Assembly: GCA_964400675.1 (NCBI GenBank)
Contig: CAYNVO010000002.1
Location: 1 to 64,000, forward strand
Reading direction: 5' to 3'
From: 9FT-COMBO-48-23 sp964400675
Lineage (GTDB): Bacteria > Chloroflexota > Dehalococcoidia > GIF9 > UBA5629
DNA: 64,000 nucleotides
Program-made: the position numbers and the translations under genes
The notes under the pieces: model-generated
What the model was told of the DNA's origin: nothing
What the model saw: the letters and a program-made list of their open reading frames with translations, nothing else
Database searches by the model: none
Part shown: positions 50,635-59,213 of the stretch, piece after piece
How the letters are laid out: each line of letters begins with the position of its first letter
Numbering within the stretch: the stretch's first letter is position 1

Positions 50635-51318
50635 TTGGCTTTCATAATTGTGAAAAGTGGTGATGCCGAGGACATCGGCAAAACATTTACTTTGAATAAA
50701 CCTGTCGCCGTTATAGGGCGTCGCACTTCACAGCATGAACCTGACATCGAATTGAATGGCGATGTTATTTCCAGACGACACATAGAAATCTTGTTTAGGG
50801 ATGACAGGTTCTGGGTGAAGGACCTTGGCAGCACCAACGGCACGATGCTGAATGATGACAGAATAATTGCCGGTAATTTATATGAGCTCAAACACGACAG
50901 CAAGATCGGCCTGGGAGTGGAAGGTACTTCGGCGCACACCGTGCTGGTGTTCAAAGAATCAGAAAGCACCAATATAATTCACAAGAAACGATCACAGGCT
51001 GGTAAGCATGGCGAAGCGCTAACGGTAGCATGGTTAAAAATCGACGAGGCGAAAAAAGAAGTGGTGATAGACGGAGAAGAGAAGAACCTGTCTAAAAAGG
51101 AGTATGAACTTCTATTATTCCTTTATAAAAATGCCGGGAATGTATGCTCACGGGACGAGATAATTGAAGCAGTGTGGCCCGAAAGTAAGGATCATTCGGC
51201 TATATCTGATGCCACAATTGACCAGCTAATTCATAGGCTGCGTTTAAGAGTGGAACCGGAACCTGCTAACCCCTCGCGGATTATAAGCAAGAAAGCATTT
51301 GGATATATCCTGGTGTAA
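50635..51318 (+). CDS. FHA-winged-helix transcriptional regulator
   Basis: 227 residues from a TTG at 50635 (GGAG seven bases upstream; a TTG at 50614 has none). An N-terminal FHA domain (1-100) has IGRRTSQ, SRRHIEI and GSTNGTMLN. The C-terminal part (130-227) is an OmpR/PhoB-type winged helix: LSKKEYELLLFLYKNAGNVCSRDEIIEAVWP and SDATIDQLIHRLRLRVEPEP..KKAFGYILV. There is no receiver domain, so the FHA domain takes its place as the input, presumably by binding a phosphoprotein made by the nearby kinase. The known EmbR proteins join FHA to a DNA-binding domain in the opposite order. It is divergent from the operon it probably controls. Confidence 0.88.
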   Translation: MAFIIVKSGDAEDIGKTFTLNKPVAVIGRRTSQHEPDIELNGDVISRRHIEILFRDDRFWVKDLGSTNGTMLNDDRIIAGNLYELKHDSKIGLGVEGTSAHTVLVFKESESTNIIHKKRSQAGKHGEALTVAWLKIDEAKKEVVIDGEEKNLSKKEYELLLFLYKNAGNVCSRDEIIEAVWPESKDHSAISDATIDQLIHRLRLRVEPEPANPSRIISKKAFGYILV

Positions 51319-51427
51319 AAGCATTGTGCGAAAATGCCTGAGCACAAATGTTGACCACGTACTTGGCATGAATGGATTTCTTGAGTAGAGTATCCGAAAA
51401 CTACTATTCTATCGGGAGGTATTTGAG

Positions 51428-53368
51428 ATGAGTAAATATTATCCTTCATTGTTTCAGCCACTAAAAATAGGTGGCCTGCAGCTTAAAAACAGGCTTGTTG
51501 TCCCGCCAATGGGAAGCGGTTTTGCAGCGGAGGATGGCAGCGTGACAGACCGTCTGATTAACTATCACGAAGCCAGAGCCAGGGGTGGTTTTGCCCTGAT
51601 TACGCTAGAGGTGACGGCAGTGGATGGGGTAGAAGGCAAAGGGAGCGGGCACCAGCTTAGCATATTCGATGACCGCTTCATCTCCGGTTTCAAACGTCTG
51701 GTCGACAGGATACATGATGCCGGTGCCAAAGTAAGCGTTCAGTTATATCATCCGGGTAGAGTAACGCTGCCAGCTTTTATAGGTGGATTGCAGCCTGTTG
51801 GTCCTTCATCCATACCTGACCCTATCTGGCGTCAGGCGACAAGAGAGCTAACCATTGAGGATATAAAGAAGCTTGTTGAGTTATTTGCACAGGGGGCCAG
51901 GCGTGCTATAGAGGCTGGCTTTGATGCTGTCGAACTACATGGAGCCCACGGTTATCTTATTTCACAGTTCATGTCAGGCTATGCCAACAAGCGGACGGAC
52001 GAATATGGCGGCGGTTTTGGGGGGTTTATCCGCTTTCCTGTAGAAATAGTCCGTCGGGCAAGGCAGCTGGTCGGTCCTGATTTCCCAATCTTCTTCCGCA
52101 TAAGCGGTGATGAGCTTGTTCCTATGGGCAGGACAGTAAGTGAAAGTGTCGAAGTGGCTAAAAGGCTCGTCCAGGAAGGAGTTAATGTTATCGATGTTTC
52201 CATTGGTGTAATGGAATCCAGCGCGGTAACCAGTGCTCCCCCCGATATGGAGCAAGGGTTTAACGCAGGGATGGCAGCGGCATTCAAAAAGGCTTTATCA
52301 GTACCAATTATAGCGGTTGGTCGTATTAATGAACCGGATATAGCTGAGGAGATAGTTAGCTCCGGCAAAGCTGACATAGTTGCCGTCGGAAGGCAGGCAC
52401 TGACTGACCCCGAGTGGCCGAATAAGATAGCTGAAGGTCGAAAGGATGACATCGTTAAATGCATTTCCTGTAATGAAGGATGCATTGAAGGTCTCGCCAT
52501 ATGGCTCAGGCCAATGATTACCTGCGTTCAGAACCTGGCGCTGGGCAAGGAAGCCGAATATGCCTCTCCAAAAGCCGCCAGGCAGAAAAAGGTTCTGATT
52601 GCCGGTGGCGGACCTGCAGGACTGGAAGCAGCCAGGACAGCAGCCCTCTGGGGCCATAAGGTAATTCTCTATGAAAAAGATAAAGTTCTCGGCGGTCAGA
52701 TGAATATTGCAGTCATCCCACCAACGAAAGATATCTACAAAGAAGTAACGCTGTCGCGTGCCAAAGCGATAAAGGAACTGGGGGTTGAAATACATCTTGG
52801 CAAGGAACTCACTGCTGATATGGTGAAGCAGATTGCCCCGGATGTTTTAATTATAGCCACCGGGTCAAAGCCGCTGGTTCCGAAGATTTCGGGCGTTGAC
52901 CGGAAAGATGTCATTACCTCTGCTGAAGCTCTTAGAGGAGCGAAGGTGGGAGATAAAGTAGTTGTCGTTGGCGGTGGACTGGTTGGATGCGAGACCGCGG
53001 ACTATCTCGCTCAACAGGGCAAAGAGGTAACCATTATAGAAATGCTTCGTCACACCGCCCGCGATATAGGTCCTGCAGCCCGCTATTTTCTACGCCGGCG
53101 CCTTGCTGAAAAAGGAATAAAAATTCTAACCTCCACGACTGTCGAAGAGATTGTAGATGGTGGTATCAAGGTGAACTCCGGTGAAGGCAGCCAACTTCTT
53201 GGCCCTGTGGACACAGTGGTACTGGCTACAGGGGCTGAATCTGTTAATGAGCTGGGACCAAAAGTGAAGAATATTGTACCTGAAGTTTATGTCATAGGGG
53301 ACGCTGCCAAGCCGGGGAAAATATTAGCGGCTGTGGAACAAGCGGCCGATCTAGCTCGCAAATTATAG
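51428..53368 (+). CDS. Old-yellow-enzyme-type iron-sulfur flavoprotein reductase
   Basis: 646 residues of the 2,4-dienoyl-CoA reductase/trimethylamine dehydrogenase group. An FMN-binding TIM barrel (1-340; NRLVVPPMGSGFA, ELHGAHGYLISQFMSGYANKR) is followed by a 4Fe-4S motif (CISCNEGCIEG..ITC, about 345-363), an FAD fold (VLIAGGGPAGLEAART) and an NAD(P)H fold (KVVVVGGGLVGCETADYL). It transfers hydride from NAD(P)H to an unsaturated substrate. The substrate cannot be deduced. TCGGGAGGTATTTGAG precedes the start. Monocistronic. Confidence 0.92.
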   Translation: MSKYYPSLFQPLKIGGLQLKNRLVVPPMGSGFAAEDGSVTDRLINYHEARARGGFALITLEVTAVDGVEGKGSGHQLSIFDDRFISGFKRLVDRIHDAGAKVSVQLYHPGRVTLPAFIGGLQPVGPSSIPDPIWRQATRELTIEDIKKLVELFAQGARRAIEAGFDAVELHGAHGYLISQFMSGYANKRTDEYGGGFGGFIRFPVEIVRRARQLVGPDFPIFFRISGDELVPMGRTVSESVEVAKRLVQEGVNVIDVSIGVMESSAVTSAPPDMEQGFNAGMAAAFKKALSVPIIAVGRINEPDIAEEIVSSGKADIVAVGRQALTDPEWPNKIAEGRKDDIVKCISCNEGCIEGLAIWLRPMITCVQNLALGKEAEYASPKAARQKKVLIAGGGPAGLEAARTAALWGHKVILYEKDKVLGGQMNIAVIPPTKDIYKEVTLSRAKAIKELGVEIHLGKELTADMVKQIAPDVLIIATGSKPLVPKISGVDRKDVITSAEALRGAKVGDKVVVVGGGLVGCETADYLAQQGKEVTIIEMLRHTARDIGPAARYFLRRRLAEKGIKILTSTTVEEIVDGGIKVNSGEGSQLLGPVDTVVLATGAESVNELGPKVKNIVPEVYVIGDAAKPGKILAAVEQAADLARKL

Positions 53369-53395
53369 AGCAGTTATTACTTGGTGCCTATCGGG

Positions 53396-54805
53396 TCAGC
53401 CGAGATAGCCTACGAACTTGCGGCTGTGTCTGGGGTGGCGCAATTTTGCCAGTGCCTCTTTCTCAATCTGCCGTATCCGCTCCCTGGTGAATCCGAGTTC
53501 TGTGCCGATCTCTTCAAGGGTTCGGCAACCTGCATCGTCCAGACCAAACCTCATCTCAATGATGCGGCGTTCTCTTGCTGACAGTGAGGCAAGAGTTTCC
53601 GCTAACTGTTTCCTCAGTAAGCCATTAGTAGCTTCGTCAACAGGCTTTGGTAATGCTTTGTCCTCGATAAAATCGCTAAGTTGTGACTCCTCATCACCTA
53701 CCGGAGTTTCAAGAGAAATAGCCTTACCGGCATTCACCTGCAGTAGCAGCTCCAGCCTTTCGGGCGAGATTCCCATTGCGGAAGCCAGTTCCTTATCCGT
53801 TGGCTGGCGGCCGTGCTTCTGGTATAGCTGCTGGCGTGTCTGGGCCAGCTTCATCATGTTATCAGCCATGTGTACTGGCAGTCGCACGGTGCGTAGCTGT
53901 TCAGACATAGACCGGCCTACCGCCTGTCTAATCCACCAATGAGCGTAGGTGCTGAATTTGTAGCCTCTGCGATGGTCGAACTTCTCCACAGCTCGCATTA
54001 GCCCTATATTGCCCTCTTGGACAAGGTCAGCCAGGGGCATACCATGACCCCTGTATTTTTTTGCTACGCTAACTACCAGGCGTAGATTAGCCTGCGTCAG
54101 ACGATTAGTAGCCTTTTGAGCCCTTTCTCTTATTTGCTTAAGATGGAGCCCAATCTCCGGGTGAAGTTTTTCCAACTCATCCCGGAATCCCGATGAACGT
54201 AGTATCTGCTTAAAATCAGATATAGAATTGGTCTTCCCTAAATCTGCAATTATATTCCAGGGTATCAGCCGACTGCTGAGTGACAATTCAATTAAATCTT
54301 GCGTGGCTTGAATCTCGCTGGCTCCGGTGGCGTGCTCTATGACAGTCGTTAAGTGCTGTTCTATGTGTCCATCTATTGCGCGCCGCATTTTGGAGTGCGA
54401 TACCGCTTTTGCTATTCCTTCAGTCAACTTGATGCCAAGATATTTGCACAGCGTCTCAAAAAGTTGACCTGATTGAGAAAAACGCCTCGCTAGTTCAAGC
54501 AGTAAATCAGTTTCTGACGGAGGCAAGCCATTTCGGGCAACCAGCTCTTGCTCAAGCTTAGAGAGGTACTTACCATCCTCTATCCATCTGCCAAGCGTTT
54601 TTTCCTCCATGGCATTGAGAAGAGGAGTTTGACTGCATTCAGCAAGATACAGGTCTATAGAATCCCCGAAAAATTCAAATTCCACGCCTTGAGGAATGCT
54701 CTTAACATAGTGGAAATCCTCATCGCTGCCAGTATTATCATTAAACGGATTTAGCTCGTCATCGGAGAGGAATTGCTCTATATTTTCAGTGCTCTTTAAA
54801 ACCAT
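53396..54805 (-). CDS. RNA polymerase primary-type sigma factor
   Basis: 469 residues from the ATG at 54805 (GGGAGACAAGA upstream; a longer frame to 54850 has no ribosome site). Region 1.2 (DLYLAECSQTPLLNAMEEKTLGRWI), region 2 (RLVVSVAKKYRGHGMPLADLVQEGNIGLMRAVEKFD, KFSTYAHWWIRQAVGR), region 3 and region 4 (RTLEEIGTELGFTRERIRQIEKEALAKLRH) are intact. Between 1.2 and 2.1 about 135 residues replace the usual non-conserved region. Sequence allows either RpoD itself or a close alternative; no dnaG neighbour is seen, so I leave the symbol out. It is convergent with the flavoprotein gene. Confidence 0.9.
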   Translation of the reverse strand: MVLKSTENIEQFLSDDELNPFNDNTGSDEDFHYVKSIPQGVEFEFFGDSIDLYLAECSQTPLLNAMEEKTLGRWIEDGKYLSKLEQELVARNGLPPSETDLLLELARRFSQSGQLFETLCKYLGIKLTEGIAKAVSHSKMRRAIDGHIEQHLTTVIEHATGASEIQATQDLIELSLSSRLIPWNIIADLGKTNSISDFKQILRSSGFRDELEKLHPEIGLHLKQIRERAQKATNRLTQANLRLVVSVAKKYRGHGMPLADLVQEGNIGLMRAVEKFDHRRGYKFSTYAHWWIRQAVGRSMSEQLRTVRLPVHMADNMMKLAQTRQQLYQKHGRQPTDKELASAMGISPERLELLLQVNAGKAISLETPVGDEESQLSDFIEDKALPKPVDEATNGLLRKQLAETLASLSARERRIIEMRFGLDDAGCRTLEEIGTELGFTRERIRQIEKEALAKLRHPRHSRKFVGYLG

Positions 54806-54936
54806 TCTTGTCTCCCTTCGCCTTGAATGACTGTTGCCCACAGATGTCATGTCAAGGGCAAGTAAAGATATTTGGCTCTCGTGATTATGAATCCTGTGTG
54901 GTTCAGCACGGATGATAAGTAATCGAAACCTGCCGC

Positions 54937-55155
54937 TTAAACAGCTACCACCTCTTTAACCTCAGGCAGTTGCTCTTTAAGCACTCGCTCGACGCCATGT
55001 TTTAATGTGATTGATGCCATAGGGCAACAGCCGCAGGCACCGGTCAACCTCAATTTGACTATACCATCGCTTACATCTACAAGCTCCACATTACCGCCAT
55101 CTGCTGCCAGGCTAGGCCTTATTTTGTTCAGGATTGCCTCTACTTTCTCTCTCAT
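54937..55155 (-). CDS. NifU C-terminal domain iron-sulfur carrier
   Basis: 72 residues with ribosome site TAGGAGATATAAT. This is the stand-alone Nfu domain: MREKVEAILNKIRPSLAADGGNVELV, LRLTGACGCCPMASITLKHGVERVL with the CxxC pair that holds a labile 4Fe-4S cluster between two subunits. It would pass clusters to proteins such as the ferredoxin at 55326, which is encoded upstream on the same strand. Confidence 0.92.
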   Translation of the reverse strand: MREKVEAILNKIRPSLAADGGNVELVDVSDGIVKLRLTGACGCCPMASITLKHGVERVLKEQLPEVKEVVAV

Positions 55156-55325
55156 ATTATATCTCCTATTTGTTAATTAATTGTTATCTTTTTGCATTAA
55201 TCATTATAAGTCGGAGAGCAGTATCTCCATACGACTTTTGTCTCATAAAAAGCCAGGAAAAGCAACAGCCGACAGGCACAATGGAAAGTGACGAGATGAT
55301 TTAAATTTGTAGTCTTGAATTGCCG

Positions 55326-55532
55326 TCAGGCATTCTCAATAACTATCTCGAAGGGGCATCTTAATGCCCCGGTAATGCAAACGGCTTCGCAATCAGTGCA
55401 CCAATCGCATTGTTTTGTTTCAATTACAGTGACAACATTGCCAACCATTATCAGGGCGCCGCACTGGCATACGCTAACGCACAATCCGCATCCGTTACAC
55501 TTGTCTGAATCTATTATTGGACCTTTACTCAT
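55326..55532 (-). CDS. 2x[4Fe-4S] ferredoxin
   Basis: 68 residues with two CxxCxxCxxxC motifs: CNGCGLCVSVC and CDWCTDCEAVC. The first is followed by QCGA instead of the usual CPxxAI. It is a small cytosolic electron carrier. ATG or GTG choice is not critical; the start here has a modest upstream site. Its close neighbour downstream is the Nfu protein. Confidence 0.9.
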   Translation of the reverse strand: MSKGPIIDSDKCNGCGLCVSVCQCGALIMVGNVVTVIETKQCDWCTDCEAVCITGALRCPFEIVIENA

Positions 55533-55595
55533 TGCTTCTAATATCCATTTAAATTACTTTAAAAAATTGACCACCACCTGTATGTGACCTTTGTC

Positions 55596-56267
55596 TCATA
55601 AAGGTGCCTCCATTATCTTTTCCAATGCTTCCTTATTGGTAATTACTATGCGATGGTGGTCTAACCTGATGGCTCCTTCGCTTTCCAGAGCTTTGAGTGA
55701 CCTGCCAACTACTTCCCGGACGGTACCTGCCATGGCTGCCATATCCTGTTGTGTTAGCCGCTGCCCGGTTCCTGTTCCGTCACCGGCATATGTGAGAAGT
55801 ATCTTGGCTATCCTGCCGATGACATGTTTGAAGGACAAGTCCTCCACCAGTGATAAAAGGTAACGTATCCTGCTAGCCAGTACTTTAATGGCATTTAAGG
55901 CTATCTTAGGGTGCTCCTGAATAATAGCCTCCAGGTTATTTTTTCTTATTCCGTAAAGAACGACTGGCCCCATGGCCTGGGCAGCAGCGGGATTTGGTCT
56001 ACCGTCCAAAGCGGCAACATCGTTGAATGAATCCCCCGGGCGTGCGATGTTAAGTATCTGTTCCTTGCCATCAGCAGAGGTCTTCAACACCTTCACCGCA
56101 CCTGATACGACAAAATATAGCACCTGGTCTGTTTCGCCTTCGAGCAAAAACATCTCTCCCCTGTCGGCCCTTTTTTCAAAGAAGAACTTTGTAGTTGAAT
56201 CAAGATCGGCAAGGGGAAGGTCAGAAAAATACGGAGTGCGCTTTAGAAAATCGGTTTGAATAGCCAT
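55596..56267 (-). CDS. Crp/Fnr-family transcriptional regulator
   Basis: 223 residues from the ATG at 56267, a length typical of the family; a TTG 14 codons earlier is possible. A cyclic-nucleotide-binding fold (about 15-120, RGEMFLLEGETDQVLYFVVSGAVKV, RPGDSFNDVAALDGRPNPAAA) is followed by a long dimer helix and a winged helix (LTQQDMAAMAGTVREVVGRSLKALESEGAIRLDHHRIVI). There is no Cys cluster, so it is not an oxygen-sensing Fnr. The ligand is unknown. Monocistronic. Confidence 0.92.
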   Translation of the reverse strand: MAIQTDFLKRTPYFSDLPLADLDSTTKFFFEKRADRGEMFLLEGETDQVLYFVVSGAVKVLKTSADGKEQILNIARPGDSFNDVAALDGRPNPAAAQAMGPVVLYGIRKNNLEAIIQEHPKIALNAIKVLASRIRYLLSLVEDLSFKHVIGRIAKILLTYAGDGTGTGQRLTQQDMAAMAGTVREVVGRSLKALESEGAIRLDHHRIVITNKEALEKIMEAPL

Positions 56268-56491
56268 ACTCTGATAACTAATCCTAGATGTAATGTTTGT
56301 TTTTGTCAATTCAGGAGAGCAATTTCACGTCATTGTTTTTCTGCCCTGTGTTACAGACAGGTAACACGCTGAATCTTCAGGACTTACAAAATCAACGTAA
56401 CGATTGCTCTCAAACCATCTGGTAAGATGCATAAGTTTCCAAGTGGGGTGAAACTGCCTGGTAATTTTATGAGATGGTGATGTGGAGTTGA

Positions 56492-57427
56492 CTAACTAAC
56501 GCCCGAAGAAGACCTTTTCTGAGCGAAGTCAAGCAGGTCAGGAAGCCTGTATCGGCGGTCGCTTCTTGGCCCAACACGATAAGATGGTAGCAAACCCTGC
56601 TCATCCCAGCGCCTGAGCGTGTTCGTATGAATATGAAGCAGCCTGGAGGCTTCAGAAATCGTCAGCATTTGATTGTCGGGTAAAATCCTTTTGTTGGCAT
56701 TTCGATTGTTAACTATCTGTCTCACGCGCTCTCGCGTAAGGCCTAATTGATGGCCTATTTTGGCATAGCTTATGCCGGTTCTCCTCAATTCATTCACCCA
56801 GCTATATCCGGTGTTTTCGATTAGCTCCCACCTTTTATCGCGCCTGAAAATAATAAACCGGTGATTGCTGACTATATCGACGAGTTCAGGAACCCCGCAT
56901 TGGTCGAGTGAATAGGAGCAGACAGCGATAATCTTGTGTCTTTTGATGATGCTGTCCACCGCCGATTCGTAACCCACAAGATTTTGCCACGTGCTTCGCT
57001 GAAGGTGGAATGTATGAGTGCAGGTGCGAAGTCCTTCAAAACCTTTGTTTAAAGCAAATTTCTCCTTTTCCAGCCACGATTGAAGAACACCACCGGTACC
57101 GGATTCACCTTTTCTGGTATACCAGTTCTCAAGTTCCGTTATCTCAATTTGACCCTTCGTGATACGCCTATCCAGGTCTTTCACTGCTCCATTCAGGGCT
57201 GCTATTGCCTCATAGGCTTTCAAGGGCTTGGATGTGACCCACATGCAGAGTTCATTATTTTCCAGTCCGGCTTTGAAATAGGGTACCAGAATGTCTATGA
57301 TGTCCTGTTTTGTTTGGTATAACTGGCAGACATGGCTTCCCCAGTGAAGATCGCCAATCATGCTTCCACCAAAGCTAGACTTCTTTGGTGATGCTCTTGT
57401 AACAGTGCTACTTGCCCTCAACGCCAT
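56492..57427 (-). CDS. MEDS-domain regulator with two helix-turn-helix motifs
   Basis: 311 residues, GAGGGAAACAATTA before the ATG. Residues 25-200 match the MEDS sensory domain of DcmR-like proteins (GSHVCQLYQTKQDIIDILVPYFKAGLENNELCMWVTS). Residues 205-245 resemble sigma-70 region 4 (ISYAKIGHQLGLTRERVRQIVN). The C-terminal 55 residues are a MerR/excisionase-type HTH (LTISEASRLLHIHTNTLRRWDEQGLL, YRVGPRSDRRY). The combination is unusual. A pseudogene at 9007 carries a close copy of the last domain. The signal is unknown; DcmR proteins respond to organic substrates in other bacteria. Confidence 0.8.
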   Translation of the reverse strand: MALRASSTVTRASPKKSSFGGSMIGDLHWGSHVCQLYQTKQDIIDILVPYFKAGLENNELCMWVTSKPLKAYEAIAALNGAVKDLDRRITKGQIEITELENWYTRKGESGTGGVLQSWLEKEKFALNKGFEGLRTCTHTFHLQRSTWQNLVGYESAVDSIIKRHKIIAVCSYSLDQCGVPELVDIVSNHRFIIFRRDKRWELIENTGYSWVNELRRTGISYAKIGHQLGLTRERVRQIVNNRNANKRILPDNQMLTISEASRLLHIHTNTLRRWDEQGLLPSYRVGPRSDRRYRLPDLLDFAQKRSSSGVS

Positions 57428-57569
57428 TAATTGTTTCCCTCAGTTGTTAGTTATCGGTCGGTAACACATGGTCTAAACTTTATTGTACTCCTAATGTCAA
57501 CAGGTATGAATATGAACTTGTCAGATTAGCGCATGGAACTTTCCCATAAAATAACGTAGATATCTAGGT

Positions 57570-58484
57570 TCAGGTTAATGCTGATCTTGTAGGTACTATT
57601 ACAACATGGCTATCCTGTATTTTTTGCTCTAAGTCCGTTCTTATAGAGTCAATGATTTGCTGAACTTCTGACATCTTGCGTTCGTCTTCAAATTCGAGGA
57701 ATATTTCAATATAGGTGTTGCCGCCTGTTCTCCTTGAGCGGATGCCATGCAAAGCCTCGTATTCATGAAAATGAGAAGCTAATTCACGTAATATAACCAG
57801 CTGCAGTGATTCTTCTAGAGCGCGGTCCAGTAAATCATACATCGACTGTGAGCTAACGCTGTATATCGAATAAGCCAGGAACATAGATACTATTATTGAA
57901 CCAATGGGGTCTATATATAAGGACCACTCGTGGTTTCGAAAGGCAAGGCTGAGTAGCAGCGATAAAATGACTACTCCGGTGGATACTGTTTTAGACCTGT
58001 ATAAACGCCATAGAGATTCCATCACCGGAGAATGCTCTTTCTTTGCCAGGTGGTAGTCATGATTCCACATCGCTATACTGCAAATGAGAGCAATGACAGA
58101 AAAGACAAGGCCGATATCCACACCTGCTGGATGCATCTCAACACGTGTCTGAAAACGTTCCACGGTGTGATATAGTATTAAGAAGAATGAGACTATCATT
58201 ACTACGGCAACTATCAATCCTGAAAAATTCTCTAGCTTACCGTAACCGTAGTTATAACCCTCCGTCTTTCCCATGCGGACCTTTCTTAAGCTTAACCAGG
58301 AAAGGATAACGGCTATAGTAAGGCCGGCGTTTTTCAATACCTCGGAAAGGATGGCTGTGGAATTTGCAGAAAGGGCAGCAAAAAGTCCGGTTACTAAGCC
58401 AAATAAGCCTAAAATGACCCCGAGCAGGATAGAATGTTCCTTTTGCTGTGAAAGGCTGTGTTTAACTGACCTACCCTTTTTCAT
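57570..58484 (-). CDS. CDF-family transporter with altered metal site
   Basis: 304 residues from the ATG at 58484, a normal length for the family; longer TTG/GTG starts to 58571 are possible. Six transmembrane helices and a cytosolic C-terminal domain follow the cation-diffusion-facilitator plan (GYNYGYGKLENFSGLIVAV after helix 2, ALEESLQLVILRELA at the C-terminal domain). The zinc-site residues of helices 2 and 5 are not in their usual form: helix 2 reads SEVLKNAGL where ADAxHSxxD is expected, and helix 5 has RSKTVSTGV where HxxxD is expected. Transport of a divalent metal is therefore doubtful. Confidence 0.8.
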   Translation of the reverse strand: MKKGRSVKHSLSQQKEHSILLGVILGLFGLVTGLFAALSANSTAILSEVLKNAGLTIAVILSWLSLRKVRMGKTEGYNYGYGKLENFSGLIVAVVMIVSFFLILYHTVERFQTRVEMHPAGVDIGLVFSVIALICSIAMWNHDYHLAKKEHSPVMESLWRLYRSKTVSTGVVILSLLLSLAFRNHEWSLYIDPIGSIIVSMFLAYSIYSVSSQSMYDLLDRALEESLQLVILRELASHFHEYEALHGIRSRRTGGNTYIEIFLEFEDERKMSEVQQIIDSIRTDLEQKIQDSHVVIVPTRSALT

Positions 58485-58653
58485 TTTTCCAGTGATGTGG
58501 CGGTAAAGATTAACTTTACAGCCGCCTCTAATAATACCAGATTTTGCTATGAGAGGTCTCACGATTATCAATTGTGCTATACTTTACGGCAGTGGATTAT
58601 TAACACTAAAATAATATTACTAACAGTGTTGCTAGAAATTAGGAGGCAATAGA

Positions 58654-58995
58654 ATGGATATCGTAGAGAAGAAACTGGGTAGCGTGAACGTGCTATCACT
58701 ATCGGGCAGGCTAGATGCCTACTGTGCGACCGAGGTAGAGAAGAAGATGGACTCGTTGATTGAGGCTGGTCAGCCTTGCCTGGTAATCGACCTTGATAAA
58801 TTGGAGTATATCAGTAGTTCAGGACTCAGAGTTTTTTTGGCAGCGCTTAAGAAAACAAGAAAACAGCAAGGTGATATCAAGTTAGCCTGCATGAAGCCTT
58901 TTATAAAGGAAGTGTTTGACATCGCTGGATTTAGCCAGCTTTTCAACATATTTGACACCCAGGAAGCCGCTGTTAGTGCTTTCAGTGAGGTGTAG
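58654..58995 (+). CDS. STAS-domain anti-sigma factor antagonist
   Basis: 113 residues with TAGGAGGCAATAG before the ATG. It is a single SpoIIAA/RsbV-like STAS domain: VNVLSLSGRLDAYCATEVEKKMDSLI and DLDKLEYISSSGLRVFLAAL, with the phosphorylatable Ser (about residue 55) in ISSSGL. When unphosphorylated it would bind an RsbW-type kinase and free that kinase's target. It heads the module that continues to the right edge, separated from the next gene by about 220 nt. Confidence 0.92.
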   Translation: MDIVEKKLGSVNVLSLSGRLDAYCATEVEKKMDSLIEAGQPCLVIDLDKLEYISSSGLRVFLAALKKTRKQQGDIKLACMKPFIKEVFDIAGFSQLFNIFDTQEAAVSAFSEV

Positions 58996-59213
58996 GTGGG
59001 TATTGTCACGGTCGGTATATTTCGAACCATCTTGAAGGTTAGAAATCGGACTGTGTCTTTTCCTCTTTTTAGTTTCTCCTGGCATCTCTGTTCAATATCG
59101 TAAATAAACAGTATTGTATTAAATACACGTTAGCAAAGCGTTAAGAGAGTGCAGTTTTCATGGCCGACGGGCATATTCTGAAGAGTGCTGATTAATATTG
59201 TAAGGGCAGCCTC

